Positions 21,740 to 34,209 are shown, numbered from the stretch's first letter. The stretch: DNA of 64,000 nucleotides from Dermanyssus gallinae (GCA_003439945.1 QVRM01005966.1:1-64000); one strand, 5' to 3'. Notes: a model not told the origin generated them from the letters alone. Numbers and translations: made by a program.

Positions 21740-23920
21740 CCGCACATACGCACACATGAAACAAAGCCACTGAGAACTAGATCCCACGACAAGTTTAACT
21801 AAATCCTGGTTGATAGAGAAGACAGCTTCGTGACCACAACTGCGGGAGTCGGTCGCGATTGAATAGAGTGTAGGATGCTGTGTGGGCGCGAAGGCGCGTT
21901 TGCAACAGGGCATCGTCATCGCGTCAAGTGTACCGAGCGGCAACGCAATCAAGGGTTTCCTAACACCCTCGTTTAGGCAACGACAATGCGGATTGCAAAC
22001 TTGGCCGCCCCGCAGCGTCTGCCAATATATCTGGCGCCGACCGGGATGCTCGAACCGCTTCTCGAACCTGGTGTCGTAGGCAGGCCCAAAAAAACGCTAT
22101 GCTTACACAAGGGCACGCATTTTCGTGGTGGTGAAGACCATTCGTCTCTCTCGTGGCTGTCGTTCTAATGAGCTATGGATGCTTTTTGTGTACACATTTT
22201 TGGCATGCACTCTTAACACTATTACTGACATTATTGAATAGATCATCATTTAGCTAGTTCAGGCTGATAAATCAAGTTGATCTTCTTTTATACAGGGTGC
22301 TTTAAATCTATTCTTCACCATAAATAGCTGTCAACATTTACAATTAGCAATTATATGGCATCTCGATGCAATGAATTTGTTGTAGTACAGTTTAATTCCT
22401 TGCATGTTTCGCTTGGTCAAGACTTAGAAACGGACACGTAGACGTTTGGGCGATATGAGGAACTATGCGAACATTGCCTTCCGCAGAAATATATGTTTAA
22501 CTCAAACAGAAACATGAAACTTAGCAACCAAGGGAGAGCGCTAACGATCATAAAAACATGTTTGATATATGGAAAGTCTTAAAGCCTAATTTGCACTTTA
22601 TGCCGTCGATCTAGTAATTTTAGCGAAATCTCGTAACCATCTTCAGTTTTACCTCAACGACTGTTAAATAATGTAAAGAAAACAAAATCAAGATTAATGC
22701 ATGATGATGACCCATGCTTTTGCTCACTAAGATGAAAACGATCACACCCGCTAATCGGCCGAATGCCTTGGCACGAATACCATCATCACATATGTATGAA
22801 ATGGAACTGTTCTAATGTTAAAGGACATGTTAGTAGCTTTTTTGAAGAGTATGATATTGGACACGACTCAAAGTATGATATTGGACATACTTCTGTGTCT
22901 GTGGTGGCGTCCAATGCCCGGCGGAACTGTGCGGACCATCCCTACCGTCTAAAGTTAATTACATATTGTGAGATCGAACTGTTACATTGTGACACATTGC
23001 GGAACATGTGAATCAACGGAGAACCAATTTGATGGATTGGTGAAATAAATACTGAATATAAACACGGTTACTATGGGAGTTTGATAAGAGGCCGCGCGTG
23101 GGCCATTCAAATAAGCGATTCGATCATTCAGGGAGGTTTATTCACGGTTGCCGTTGCTGATTACGGTTTCGCCAGCATTGCTACCTAACAATACTGACAA
23201 TCCGTACAGTAGTACAGCATCAGAAGGAAGCACCTGAAGGTCTGTGTAGAGAAAGCAAAGCTAGAGTGCGAAAATAAGCTGCCGCCGCTGCTGCTCTGTA
23301 GACGTACTGAGTTCTCTACGGCTGAGATAGAGCAGGATCGATGTCTCTCGAGGATCGTCGACAAATCCAGTTGGAATGGGTGACGTGATCACGATACGGA
23401 CACAGAACAGGGCTCATGTGCATGGCTTAGTCATTAGGAGCAGTTCATAGCTTGACAGTTGCCTGCAAGGCCATCCCGTGCAAGTGAGTAGCAATTTAAT
23501 GATACTCTACCTTCGCAGAACACTGTGTGCTACTTAGAGACGAAAGAAACCGTCGAATCATCCATTCTACAGTGCGTATATCGACTGGACAAAATAAACA
23601 GCACTCTTGGAGAACATAGTACGTGTATCTGATATTTTTTGGCTGCATTATACAGTTCAATTTGATGTTTTGATGACAGAAAGAAGATCAGTTAGACGAC
23701 TGAAAATTTGACACTTAAGTATGGTAAAAAAGGTAACTCGACCCGAGTTACATTTCTGACGTATCGTTTCGATATCGTATTTTCATCTTATTGAATTGCG
23801 TATTGAAAAACAACATTTTATGATTCCAAACTGAACAAAATCGAATTAGTAGTATAAAAGTAAATTGAAGTAGTATTAAAGAATGGTTCCAGCTCCTCGC
23901 CTCTTCCTGAGGAGGCCATT
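21740..23920. other. No gene recognised; weak tRNA-like segment
   Basis: No supported gene. On the minus strand near 22035-22075 there is GGTTCGAGCATCCC, like a tRNA box B, with GCTCATTAGAACGAC about 110 bases upstream; spacing is too long for a confident SINE call. A short direct repeat (AGTATGATATTGGACA twice) lies at 22847-22884. Confidence 0.45.
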
Positions 23921-23924
23921 TAGG

Positions 23925-24010
23925 TGAGAGGTTTTTAGTGGGTATTATGCCAACAACATCGGCATCGAGTCCCACACTACCCGCTTTGGGTGTGCGTAAA
24001 AGCATTTTTC
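23925..24010 (+). mobile_element. SINE C copy
   Basis: Box-A-like TTTTTAGTGGGTATTATGCC, box-B-like GGCATCGAGTCCC, then CACACTACCC and GGGTGTGCGTAAAAGCATTT. The same order of blocks is seen at 25440-25515 (-) and partly at 1452-1516 (-). Confidence 0.6.
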
Positions 24011-24019
24011 CCTCTCACC

Positions 24020-24450
24020 GGAAAAAAATGTAGTATAAAAGTTGAAATTGTTTCAGGATGCACTTTTTAGACAAACGCTAGGTAGTAAGACCATGTCATC
24101 ATTTTTACGATTTCACTAGCTTATATATGGTATAACGTTTTATGTTGTTAGCGTGAAAGTTTGGCGAAGTCCATCAGCTGCTAGACGACATCCGAACATG
24201 GCAAAGCACTCAAAATGTTTCATAATTTTAGAGATATTTTGGCAGTCATATTTTTTGGACACGAAGTAGACGAAGTACAGAACCTGTAAATGAGACGCAT
24301 ATAAAACGTAAATAATACGTTAAAAACGTTCAACAACTTGCAGATTTGCGATTACGGTCATAAAGCGCACACGTTCAAGAGAATTTGAATACCTAAACTA
24401 TGACCGTTCTATTAATTAATGCTTGTCAAAGCATTAAGGCTCAGAGAAGT
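24020..24450. other. No gene recognised
   Basis: AT-rich, no supported feature; possibly the decayed upstream part of the LINE relic that follows. Confidence 0.5.
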
Positions 24451-24454
24451 TTGT

Positions 24455-25130
24455 TTTGGACATAAATACATACCTACCACCTGATGTCAAATATCTTGAA
24501 TATACAGATGACTTATTATGAACACTTTATTATCCTCTTTCCTCTAGTGACTCCCATGCTGTTCTGCAGTCAGCTGTGGATGGCATTGCTCAATGGTTTT
24601 CTAAAAATAACCTGATTCTCCCACCTTCCAAGTGCGTAGTACTCAAACATGGTGTACTTGACTTTAAATAGAAATAACGGACTGCAATTTACCGACTCTC
24701 TCTTCTATACGGGAGTAGGCCTGGCCTGATTATAATTTTTGCTTTTACATTACCAGAGTTGTGGATGCATCATTGCGCACTATAAGTACCACCACCTTCC
24801 GCTGTTTCAATTTAACGATTCCGCATGTGTGCATTTTCTGTTCTAAATCTCTTTTTCTTCCCAAACTTACATATTGCTTTCCTGTCTGAAAGCCCCATCT
24901 GTCTTAATACAGAAAGTTAGTGGAAGGCGTCCAAGACACATTCCTGAGACGCCTGCGGGTCGGGTGCCTGCAAAGCGTGTCAAGTGACGTTGTTTCTAAT
25001 ATTGACTCACTTTTTATGAAAGGCAACATATCTGCTCGACGCCAACTACGTAAATGCGAATTGCTAGGACACATTTTTGATGCACGTTAACCAATAACCT
25101 AAGAAATCAGCGATCAATTACTCCAAAAGT
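24455..25130 (+). pseudogene. CR1/jockey-like LINE RT relic (YTDD)
   Basis: Plus-strand frames match the RT palm and downstream region of CR1/jockey-type elements. VKYLEYTDDLL stands where YADDL is expected (24501-24512 encode YTDD, both aspartates kept). Then SHAVLQSAVDGIAQWFSKNN and LILPPSKCVVL follow, with an in-frame TGA right after the active site. After a gap come VVDASLRTISTTTF, LFLPKLTYCFPV and DTFLRRLRVGCLQS, matching the post-RT thumb and C-terminal section. Several stops and at least one frameshift make it non-functional. Confidence 0.75.
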
Positions 25131-25439
25131 CGTGGCCTGCGGTGAGTTCGTGAACGGATTGTCTGCTTGGTGGATGGCCACATTTTTAGTCTACAAAAAT
25201 GGCAAATGCTCTTCAAGCTTATTAGCAACTAGCCGTGCGAATTTTTTATTTCGTGAAGCCCCTGTAGTTTCAGCTGGTAGTTTTCTTTCGGCTAAAGGCT
25301 ATCCGTGTGAGAAAAAAATGAAAAGTAGTTCATCTGCAATCTGCAATCTAAGGATCCCGAATTGCAGTTCGTATTTTGGTTACTTATCTTCCCAGTATCA
25401 ATACTATTTTGTTTTTACAGGGGCCAGGAATGACAAATG

Positions 25440-25515
25440 CATAACGCACACCCTCTGGTCTGGGTAGTGTGGGACTCTTAAACCCACTCTAAAAACCTGG
25501 TGACCCCCTAACCTA
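25440..25515 (-). mobile_element. SINE C copy
   Basis: On the minus strand: GGTTTTTAGAGTGGGTTTAAG, AGTCCCACACTACCC, then GGGTGTGCGTTATGCATTT. Same block order as 23925-24010. Confidence 0.6.
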
Positions 25516-25559
25516 CATGACCGGGATACTTGTGGTATTACTTCAGTGTGTGTCAATAC

Positions 25560-27020
25560 ATTTGTGAAACGGCATAGTGCAGATTTGTAGCATACGCTTA
25601 GTCAAACCGTCAGACACGTGCTGTATTCTGTTTGTAACTTTCGAGCTAAAAGAGTTACCCTCCTCAAAATCTAGAATTCATGTTCTTTGCATGACGCACT
25701 GTGTTGCTTTTCATGTTATACACATAATAATATCTCATATATAATACTTGTAATAGTAACACATTATAAGAGTGCACCTCTTTTCTGTTAAGAGCAGGCG
25801 ATCAATCTAGGGCTAACCGCACCGTCGTTCGTCCTGAACGGATCTGAAGTTACTGATTTGGCTTTTATTAAGGTTTCGATATCTTCACCGCGGCCAAACA
25901 ACTTATGACTGTACTTGTACATTGCAGTGTCGTCAAGAGACAAACTCGAGGGAGCGCTTCGGACTTTTATGCTCCTGTACGCTACAGCCATAACACAATT
26001 GCGTACTGAAATAATGTTTGGTAATTTCAAATAATAGGATTTTTGTTTTGAAACAATTCACAAAGCAATTCGGCAGGCACCAAGTTTACTGGAAGGTATA
26101 CACGTAATTTATTTAAATGTCACCTCGGCTAGGTATCTCAACATGTACAACACTTAATATACATATATGTATGATAAATATAAATATAACATTATATGAT
26201 TAAGAGCTCTCTCGCTCGAGAAATCGACCGTCAACAGTCGCTACAAAAGCGATACAGGCTGCATACGCCACTGCAGCGGCGGCATTGCAATGTGTTTTTG
26301 CAGGTGTTATTGTTGTCCTCGCCGCGTGAAGCCATTCTTGTCTTGATCCGAGGGCGTCAAATCTGGTTTAACATTGCGCGGCCGATCGTGCAAAATTCCC
26401 TGTGATATCCAGGCTATCTATTGAGAGAGTATTGCTGGCTGAAGTCTTTCTACCAGCTTATTGATTGATATGGGCGACGGACCTTGCGAACGTGTACACT
26501 AATCTGTATTGGGCGTTTGTTGGAACGCCCAGTGTCCGAGAAAGGCTAGTTCCACTTTACCAAGCTGCCAGAGCTCTGCAGTTGTTAGCTTTTCGAACGT
26601 AACTCTGTAATTCCATAACCAGCCATTGACGGCACTTTCAAGGCAAATAGGCTCGTAAAAAGAATGATAAATAAAACGGTCGTGCCATCTGGGAAACGTG
26701 TACAGCGCTTTGTCCTGAGCTACAACAGGCAGGTGGTAGCAAGTTTGAAATGTATTTTGTTTGTGCACATAAAGCACTGCTTCAGGACATTTAAGGTATC
26801 GGTAGTGGAAAATTTGCTATACATACTTGGCCCTTTAAATATTTGGAATAGAGCATACGACATTGTTGTATAGAGAACATAAAGTTGCTAGTCTGCGGGA
26901 ACATTACAGTAGTTGAGAGTTTGTTGCTAAAATAACCGCGGAAGCCATAGTGCCTACGTCGACTAAGCATTAGAGTATGATATGCACCATTATCGAGAAA
27001 GTTAGTTTTATCCCGCAAAG
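25560..27020. other. No gene recognised
   Basis: No supported gene or repeat; open frames of 69-92 codons lack motifs. Confidence 0.5.
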
Positions 27021-27024
27021 ATAG

Positions 27025-27027
<3 letters not shown>

Positions 27028-27087
<60 letters not shown>
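27028..27087. repeat. (AT)n microsatellite
   Basis: Uninterrupted AT tract of about 58 bases. Confidence 0.95.
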
Positions 27088-27088
<1 letters not shown>

Positions 27089-27451
27089 ACTACATTATAA
27101 AACTTTTAATAGCTTTGCACGGTCGAGCTTATCTCTTTCGTAGGCAGAAGCATCGCTTCCTTAAGATCTTTCATAAAGCTAAATATTGAAACCCTTTGTT
27201 GCCTTTATCATCTAATCTGATTGCCGAGCAGAAACCTATCATGCAAAAGTTTCGCCAAGTTCCGGCCCTTGAAGGAAGTATGCAACTTAAGAAGAGTCAG
27301 TCAAGCCTTACCGAGAGCGAGCAGAAAGCAGCGGAAATAAAAGCGACTATGCCTAGTTCCATTTTTCAGATCCGTCCTCCATAATCATGCAACTAGTCTG
27401 TATATAAGAAAAAGAAGAACTAATCCACGTACGCTTGTCTACCCTCGATCA

Positions 27452-27454
<3 letters not shown>

Positions 27455-27514
<60 letters not shown>

Positions 27515-27520
27515 CATATC
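27455..27520. repeat. (AT)n microsatellite
   Basis: AT tract with two AC interruptions, about 60 bases, upstream of the YLDDG-type LINE. Confidence 0.95.
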
Positions 27521-27721
27521 GTCCTGTCTCATTAAGGTGTACCATTGCCCGAAAATCTATTGTGATAAGCTCTATTCGCAAACAGCAGTCCAGAGCGGGT
27601 TATCGCATGCACAATCGTATTATTCTCGTATCAAATTCTCAAATCATCAAGCATTATTTCCCTTTGTACCGGTCATCCTTCGCCTCCCAGCCAGTAGACG
27701 TATCAACTAATTATTAGCGCA

Positions 27722-30195
27722 AATCATAAGGAAGAATCTCCGGGAGTACGAGTGCGCCCCCAGGTTACAAAATCTGACGGCCGACAGAATCACTCAAAGA
27801 GACACGCAGACCCACGTTGACTCCGATGTTGCTCGAAGAGTCCTAACTAAGTTATCCGAAGGAGACGGCAATGCTGCTAGAATCCTAATCTCTACAGACA
27901 CGTTTTCATCTGACGAAGATACCGCCAACGCACTAAGAGCGAAACTCCCGCCTGCACCAGCCGAGCCGATATGGCCTGAACCCCCAACAACAGATCCCGG
28001 ATCTACAACCAAGGAAGACATCTTCGCTGCCGTTTGATCCTTTTTACGAAGTTCCTCAGCAGGATTGGACTTTATCCGTCCGAGACTACTAGCCGATTTG
28101 CTGTCCCCAAATCTCGGAGAGACAGCAGATAGGTTGACAATATCTATAGCGCAAGTTGTTGACATATTGCGCTTTGGGCAATCAATAGCGGAACTTTTAC
28201 CAATCATTTTTGGCGCCAAATTGTTTGCATTAAAAAAAAGTGCGACTCTATTCGACCGATAGCATATTCATCATGCCTGCGCAGGATTGGTTCGAAGGTT
28301 AGTATAAGATATAACACAGGACCGCTCACACATTGAATAGACGACCGGCAACTGGGGTTCTCGGTCCAAACTGGGTTAGAAACAGCAGTTCATACAACTC
28401 GCTCTTTCCTGGCCTCCAGGACTTGCCTCACGTACTTGCTCAAGCTGGATTTTTCAAACGCTTTTATCACGGTAAGAAGAGACCATTTGCTAAGGACAGT
28501 CAAGGACTCTACCCCAGACATGTCCCGTTATGTCGTGTCCTCATATAGACGTCCAACTTGCCCTGTAACGTCCGACTTAATAATATCGTCCGAGACAGGC
28601 ATACAACAAAGAAACCTCCTTGGTCCTCCTTTATTTTGCCTGACAGTTAACGACCTGACCCAATCGCTCGAAAGCCCGCTTAATATGTGGTACTTGGACG
28701 ATGGCCTACTGGCAGGCAACGCCTCCACAATCGCTAATGACATACAAAAGATTATCGATTTCGAGAAGATAAGTGGCTTGGCCCTGTCCCTCGAAATGCG
28801 AACTGTTCGTATGGAATCCTGATGCAGATTCAACAACCTCCGAGACCACGCACTGGTTACCAGGCTGCAAGATACTCAGCGCAAACGAAGTAGAGCTCCT
28901 AGGGGTACCCCTACTTCGGGAAGGTGTCCCCCCTGTGTTGCAGAAGTGGCTGGGTAAACTAAGTACAGCTTAAGAGCGCCTTCCCCTGATAGGATACCAT
29001 AGTGGTCTTTGCCTGCTGAGGTGCTCTTACTCAGCCACACGGCTGACACATATTCTGAGGGGTATCGACCTTCCTGGCTACGACGCTTCAATGATCTTGT
29101 AGCCGATACGATAACCAACCTGCTAAACATTGAACTGGACGATACAGCCAAACGACAGATTTTCTTGCCAATAGCCAAGGGGGTTTGGCTTACCAGACCC
29201 GGCAATATTAGCACTCCCTGCGATAGCTGCTGCCACCCATCAGGTTTCCGGGAGGGTCTGCGAGCTCCTTAATCAAGCCGGCCGGCTCAAATTCACTTCC
29301 AAGCGAGATCAAGTCATGAGCAGTTTGGTTGAGTTAGAACTTTACCAAAATACATTACATCTCAGAGAAAATGGTCGACCCTGCTAGCCGATCAACATGC
29401 TCGTTTGCTTACTGATTAAGCTGACAATGACTCTACTTGGGTTCGGCTTAGAGCAACCTCTGCAAAACATGCAAGCGATTAGCCATACCCAGTGCATCAT
29501 TAGGAACCTCAATGGATGATGACACTACAATAATATGTGTTGGTCTTCGACTCGGTACGCCGCTTGTTCGCCCTCACATATGCCGATGCGGGGAGCCGGT
29601 AGGCACAAGAGCTTACCACGCTCTATCCTGCGCCCTCAGTAAGGGTCGTCGACTACGTCACGCAGCTATTAATGACACAATACCAAGGGCCCTGAGGACA
29701 GCAGGCTAGCCAAGCACGTTACAACCAACTAGACTAACCAGAAACGACGGCAAGCGTCCCGACGGGATGACTCTCATCACCTTTGAATGAGGCCGGACCC
29801 TCATATGGGATACCGCCGTTACCGACTCACTTTCTTCCTCAATAACCGGTTTCGGTTCACTTAAAGCGCGTCACGCTGCGACCCTAGCAGAAAAGAACAG
29901 GATGAACAAATACGCCGAACTGACAAGAACACATAACTTCAGCCCAGTGGCCTTCGAGACCTTGGAACCACCGGGCCTCCTGACTGAGAGACTACTTACT
30001 AAGTTGGGCGAACATTTGAAGATAACTACTGGGGATAAGAGAGCCGCACAATTCTTACGCCAGAGACTTTCTATCGATGTCTAGCGATGTCAGTTGTGGG
30101 ATTGCTTGGCGAATGATGCAGACCAGGGTTGTTCTAGGTTGAAGATTAACACGTTCACTTACGCAATTTTGTAATATGAATTGATAAATAAATTT
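27722..30195 (+). pseudogene. Near-complete decayed LINE, YLDDG-type RT with zinc knuckle and PD-x15-D module
   Basis: A single plus-strand element read across several frames. N-terminal region: DVARRVLTKLSEGDGNAARI, then a linker rich in Pro. RT: DFIRPRLLADLL, IIFGAKLFALKK, CAGLVRRLV, then in the 28436-28822 ORF KLDFSNAFITVRRDHLL (motif A), QQRNLLGPPLFCLTV (motif B) and the active site MWYLDDGLLAG, both Asp kept. C-terminal part: VGLRLGTPLVRPHICRCGEP with HALSC (C-x-C-x9-H-x3-C), HAAINDTIPRALRTAG, and KRPDGMTLI...LIWDTAV. The last block is a PD-x15-D arrangement like restriction-like endonucleases, with a TGA inside. It ends FLRQRLSIDV and a 3' region with AATAAA (30187-30192). Stops and frameshifts throughout. 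Clade unassigned; architecture resembles endonuclease-at-the-C-terminus LINEs. Confidence 0.82.
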
Positions 30196-30199
30196 ACTC

Positions 30200-30540
30200 C
30201 TGTGAGTCATAGCTCTTATGTACACGCACGTCAGTTATACGTGCACTGTACACCAGAGTGTAATCTCAAACGCATCAAATGTATTAAACTAAGCATAAGT
30301 TTAAACAATCATAGAAGCGGTAACGCCATCTCGTCAAAACAAATTTCCAAGGCAGATCGTGTAAATAACATGCTTTCGTGGCGGATGGCCAGGGCACTAA
30401 TGACATGAAACGCTAACAGCGCAAATGTCGTAGTAGCGCAAATGAAGTAAACCGACTGCTGTATAAATCTAGGTAACGGTTTGTAACATGTATATATTGT
30501 AAATAATGTTCCTCCTTTGACAAAATAAAGGTGCGTATAT
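30200..30540. other. No gene recognised
   Basis: Short spacer between two LINE remnants; no motif seen. Confidence 0.5.
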
Positions 30541-30547
30541 ATATACA

Positions 30548-30612
30548 CCCTGGTATCTGCTAATAGCCCACTCCCTCTGAAATTATCGTATAACAATTTT
30601 ACCTATTTTTAG
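30548..30612 (-). pseudogene. 610-aa-family LINE, C-terminal scrap
   Basis: On the minus strand it encodes LLYDNFRGSGLLADTR, matching WLYDNTRGSGLLADAR near the C-terminus of the 610-aa RT. Probably the downstream end of the relic at 30850-31700 with the sequence between lost or scrambled. Confidence 0.8.
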
Positions 30613-30849
30613 ACGCCTATTTTCTGCTTTTTTTGTACAATGCAGAGTACAATAACACCATCAGTAGCAATCCTCTTTGAAAAACTCATTAAAGACATTG
30701 ATGAAATGAAGTCTGTTAATATGAAGTACACAGAACACGTAACAGACATCGTTTCGTAAGAGCAACACAGAGAGCACATTTGATTACACGTTCGTTCATC
30801 TTAGGAATTCACATATATACTCAAAACTATTACGTACTACCTATATTAA

Positions 30850-31700
30850 CATATGCAGGCCCAGTCTGGAACTCTCAGATACCCTTTTACTGCGGCTCTT
30901 TCTCTTTCAGCCTTCTGCATGCGTAATCTATATTTTTCCTCTAAATGATAATCCCCTACGAAACCCTCAGATACCATTATACTGCGGCTCTTCCGCGTTC
31001 AACCTTCTGCATCCGTCATATCTCTTTTTCCTCTAAAGAAAATGCTATGTGTTCCTTTTCACCCCAAGTTACACGTACTGACTTAGATATTCCAATTCTC
31101 TCCCCTATAATACTAGCTTTCTCCCCCTTCTAAGCTCATTAAAGAATAAAAAATTCCGCTTGCTTTCATTAAACACCATGTCCAATTCCCTCGCTGCCTT
31201 TCTGCATGCATTTAGCATTTCCGAAACTTCGCTAGTATCCCGCTCTAACATACCATATCGTCAGCAAACAACGACACTGGTTTCCTGATATATACACCTT
31301 TTTTCTCTATTTGCCATTCTAACACCAAATGTTATTAGTCTTTCGGTATTATCTCCGTATATATAAAAAAATGACCAGTTACAATGGACATCCCTTTTAG
31401 ACCACGTAGCGACTAAACATTTTCAAGATTCTCCTGCTGCTAGTATTCTTCGTATCGTGTTACCCTTGTAAACTTCTTCTAGCAACTCCTTCTAGTTTCT
31501 CGTAAAACCCTCCTCCAATAGAATTTAATACAACTTTGTTCTGTCTACCATGTCAAATTTTATATACTACTTTAAATAATACACATATTCGTTTCCGAAT
31601 GTCTGGATAATTCCTACTGAAATTCCGTCAAGATTACGCGTTGTTTTGGCCTATATTTTTTAAACCACGCGTTTGATCTCATCTGTTGTGGATGGACCGA
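30850..31700 (-). pseudogene. 610-aa-family LINE RT relic retaining FADD
   Basis: Aligns by eye with 19500-20580 on the minus strand. Recognisable parts from its 5' end: DEIKRVV and a damaged LDGIS block, then a large deletion covering much of the fingers, KFDMVDRTKLY (motif A region), a damaged motif B, VRMANREKRCIYQ, then LFADDMV with the canonical FADD. Further on come NACRKAARELDMVFNE-like text and a damaged YLGV block. Numerous stops. Its main value is as an outgroup: it shows that FADD is the ancestral state of this family. Confidence 0.8.
30878..31040. repeat. 88-bp internal tandem duplication in LINE relic
   Basis: CTCAGATACCCTTTTACTGC and the following bases through CTTCTGCATGCGT and TTTTTCCTCTAAATGA recur about 88 bases later as CTCAGATACCATTATACTGC, CTTCTGCATCCGT and TTTTTCCTCTAAAGAA. 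It duplicates part of the region downstream of the RT domain. Confidence 0.8.
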
Positions 31701-31739
31701 CTTATGGGACGGAACAACTTCGGCCGCTGACAAAGCGAG

Positions 31740-32403
31740 GTTATAAGCAGTTAACTCGCCAGATACAGGATCGTATGACGCCCTCTCGAGCCCTTACGAG
31801 GTCGACCTATTTTGTAATATCCTGAACCTGAATATCCTGATGACCATGAACTCTCCAGTCCCCAGAGTTCAGGCAGAATCGCACGCCGCTCAACCTTGGA
31901 CGAGACATTTAGCAGAGGACTACAGTCGGCAGGCTAATTGTGGGTTTTAGAGCCTCTCAAGTTAGTTAGAGGCGATGGGAAGAGACCTGATGCCATGACT
32001 CTGATCTTCTTTGAGCGGAGTCCAATGCTGGTGTGGGATGCGACCATAACCGACTTTGTTGCCCCTCCAATAGTCGGTACGGGCGCAGCTTGCTCTGGGC
32101 ACGCAATAGCTCTAGCGAAAGCAGCCAAGTGCAGAAAGTATTCAAGCCTCAATTATTCCCACTTTTCTCACTGTTTGCGTTTCGAGACATTGGGGGAGGG
32201 GAGAGGGTGAATTTCTTGAGAAGAAACTGCTCATCAATGTTGAAAGAAGAGCGGCGCTTGCTACAGGAGATAAGAGGGCGTGCATTTACTGCAACTTTTA
32301 TTATTAGATGCTCCGAGCGGGGAAATCCCGTCCTCGGTGGAAGAAACACGGGACTAGCCCAAGCCGGGAGCTAATGCCCTTGACTATGGGCGTGAGCAGG
32401 CTT
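31740..32403 (+). pseudogene. YLDDG-type LINE, C-terminal module fragment
   Basis: Plus-strand frames match the C-terminal end of the element at 27722-30195. Seen: GRIARRSTLDETFSRGLQSA (partner of RHAAINDTIPRALRTAG), a stop, then GDGKRPDAMTLIFFERSPM and LVWDATI with the same PD-x15-D spacing. AKAAKCRKYSSLNY and FETLG follow; after a frameshift ALATGDKRA. The copy breaks off at an AT-rich microsatellite at 32404. The zinc-knuckle cysteines upstream are not recognisable. It directly abuts the minus-strand relic of another LINE family. Confidence 0.8.
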
Positions 32404-32490
32404 AGATATATATATATTATATATATTATATACTATATAGGTATATATATATATAGAGATATATATATTTATCATTTAATATATATATAT

Positions 32491-32522
<32 letters not shown>

Positions 32523-32527
32523 ATATA
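32404..32527. repeat. Imperfect (AT)n tract
   Basis: About 120 bases of AT repeats with TAT, GG and GA interruptions. Confidence 0.93.
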
Positions 32528-32529
32528 AT

Positions 32530-34050
32530 TTCACTTGCAGATCCAATATTTTACATAAACTTACCTTTGATATTCCAAACCTGCGTATGAGACGGATCGA
32601 AGAGTTAGCATCCAGAACTTGCAAGTGTTTTTTTGAATAGTTGTAGGCACTAAAAGACCAATAAGACAGGTCTTGAAACAAGTTAGAATAGATCTTTACT
32701 TTATCTTACGTAGGAAAAATATAAGCTTCGGGTACAAAACGTATCTTATAGTTTAATATATTCATACGAGTCTATTGCGCTTCAATTTCGCGATGTCTAA
32801 TGTGCTCTGGTGATACATTATTTAGTAGAATATACGAATTTATGAAGCCGCCAGTTGCACTAAACGTTATAATTCCTGTCTTTTCATCGGCATCTGAAGA
32901 GCCATCAAACTGTTTGATGGCGTGGCTAACAATCGTCCGCCGGCACGTATACTTCTTCATAATAATCTTAATGCGACGCTTGATTAACCGGCGGCGAGGA
33001 GAATATCTACGCTTACGCTGCAAGGTTCGCGTATACGATCAATAGCGCGCCATACAAAGCATAGAATGAACACTCGCACCTGCTCACGGAGGATTTGCAA
33101 ATGCAAAGTTTCAAACGAATTCAGCTCCACTACCTCCAGAGGCCGTAGCAACTAATACAGGCCCGGACTGTTGGATCATATGTTGAATCAACTGGACGTT
33201 GCCTGTTCAACATGCATTGAAGATTCTACATATTGTTATGCCAACGTCGCTAAAAATGACCCTTCTGCATGTGTTAAGTACGGGAGAAGGTTTAACAAAC
33301 TTTCATTTGTGGCTAACCGAAGCAAACGTTGTGACTCCCTAGCGGAAGTGTTTGTGCTATATAATCAACTGCTGTTCATTATAAAAACCGCAAAATGTAG
33401 TGAGGCTTTGATAAACAAGAAGATTCTATAGTTATTGATAAATCTAACTGTTAGATGACGTGGGTTGAACTATTAAGAATATGCGATAGATATCCATATA
33501 GCGTACAGTGTAAAGGTGGCACCATTGAATTGACATCAAAATATATTGTTAATAGTAGCACTAAAACACCACAGAAATAGTATAAATTCAGTAGCTATGA
33601 ACTTAAATCATTAGTAAGATGAATAGCGCTACTATGTGACACTAATCCAACTAAGGCGCTAGCTGGGAAATACCATACGGAACGCTTGACGACATGCCAA
33701 CTAATATACTACCTAATTCGAGAATAAACGAACACAAACATTTTCGTTGAAAAGTCACGAGGTTTGATTGAATTATAGTCACAGATGAAAGACCTTTAAA
33801 CCCTACCCTGTATTCAATAAATACACAAGAGTACATTTCAGCGACGTTGGTTAAATGTCGTGAATTCTCTTCAATTGTATAATGTAAAGCACCATCGTCT
33901 ACATGTTGAGTTTTGTAGTGTCTGCTTTATGTCGCGATCACGAAAGCAGGTATAGTTTTCTTCTGTCTCTGTGATTTGATGGTCTGATTCTGTCTAATTG
34001 TTTAATGTAAAACACCACTATCTACAGTTAAACTTCGTAGTGCCTAATTT
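32530..34050. other. No gene recognised
   Basis: No supported gene. Open frames of 60-86 codons without motifs. Confidence 0.5.
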
Positions 34051-34055
34051 ATGTT

Positions 34056-34159
34056 ATATATATATATATATATAATATATATATGAGGGTCTGTCTGTGG
34101 AGCAGTCCCGTAGACGCTAAATTTTAGGCTGAGAGTCCGCCTAAAAGTAAAAAAACTAG

Positions 34160-34206
<47 letters not shown>
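34056..34206 (+). mobile_element. SINE A 3' fragment between (AT)n tracts
   Basis: Bases 34085-34150 match the 3' half of SINE A: GGGTCTGTCTGTGGAGCAGT, CCCGTAGACGCTAAATTT, GGCTGAGAGTC, then CCTAAAAGTAAAA. It is flanked by (AT)n tracts at 34056-34084 and 34159-34206. The head is missing, as in 5'-truncated SINEs. Confidence 0.75.
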
Positions 34207-34208
<2 letters not shown>

Positions 34209-34209
34209 A

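Noticed and set aside
22293..22320. TACAGGGTGC-like transposon terminus
   Set aside because: Resembles a Tc1/mariner-type end but no matching inverted terminus was found within a plausible distance.
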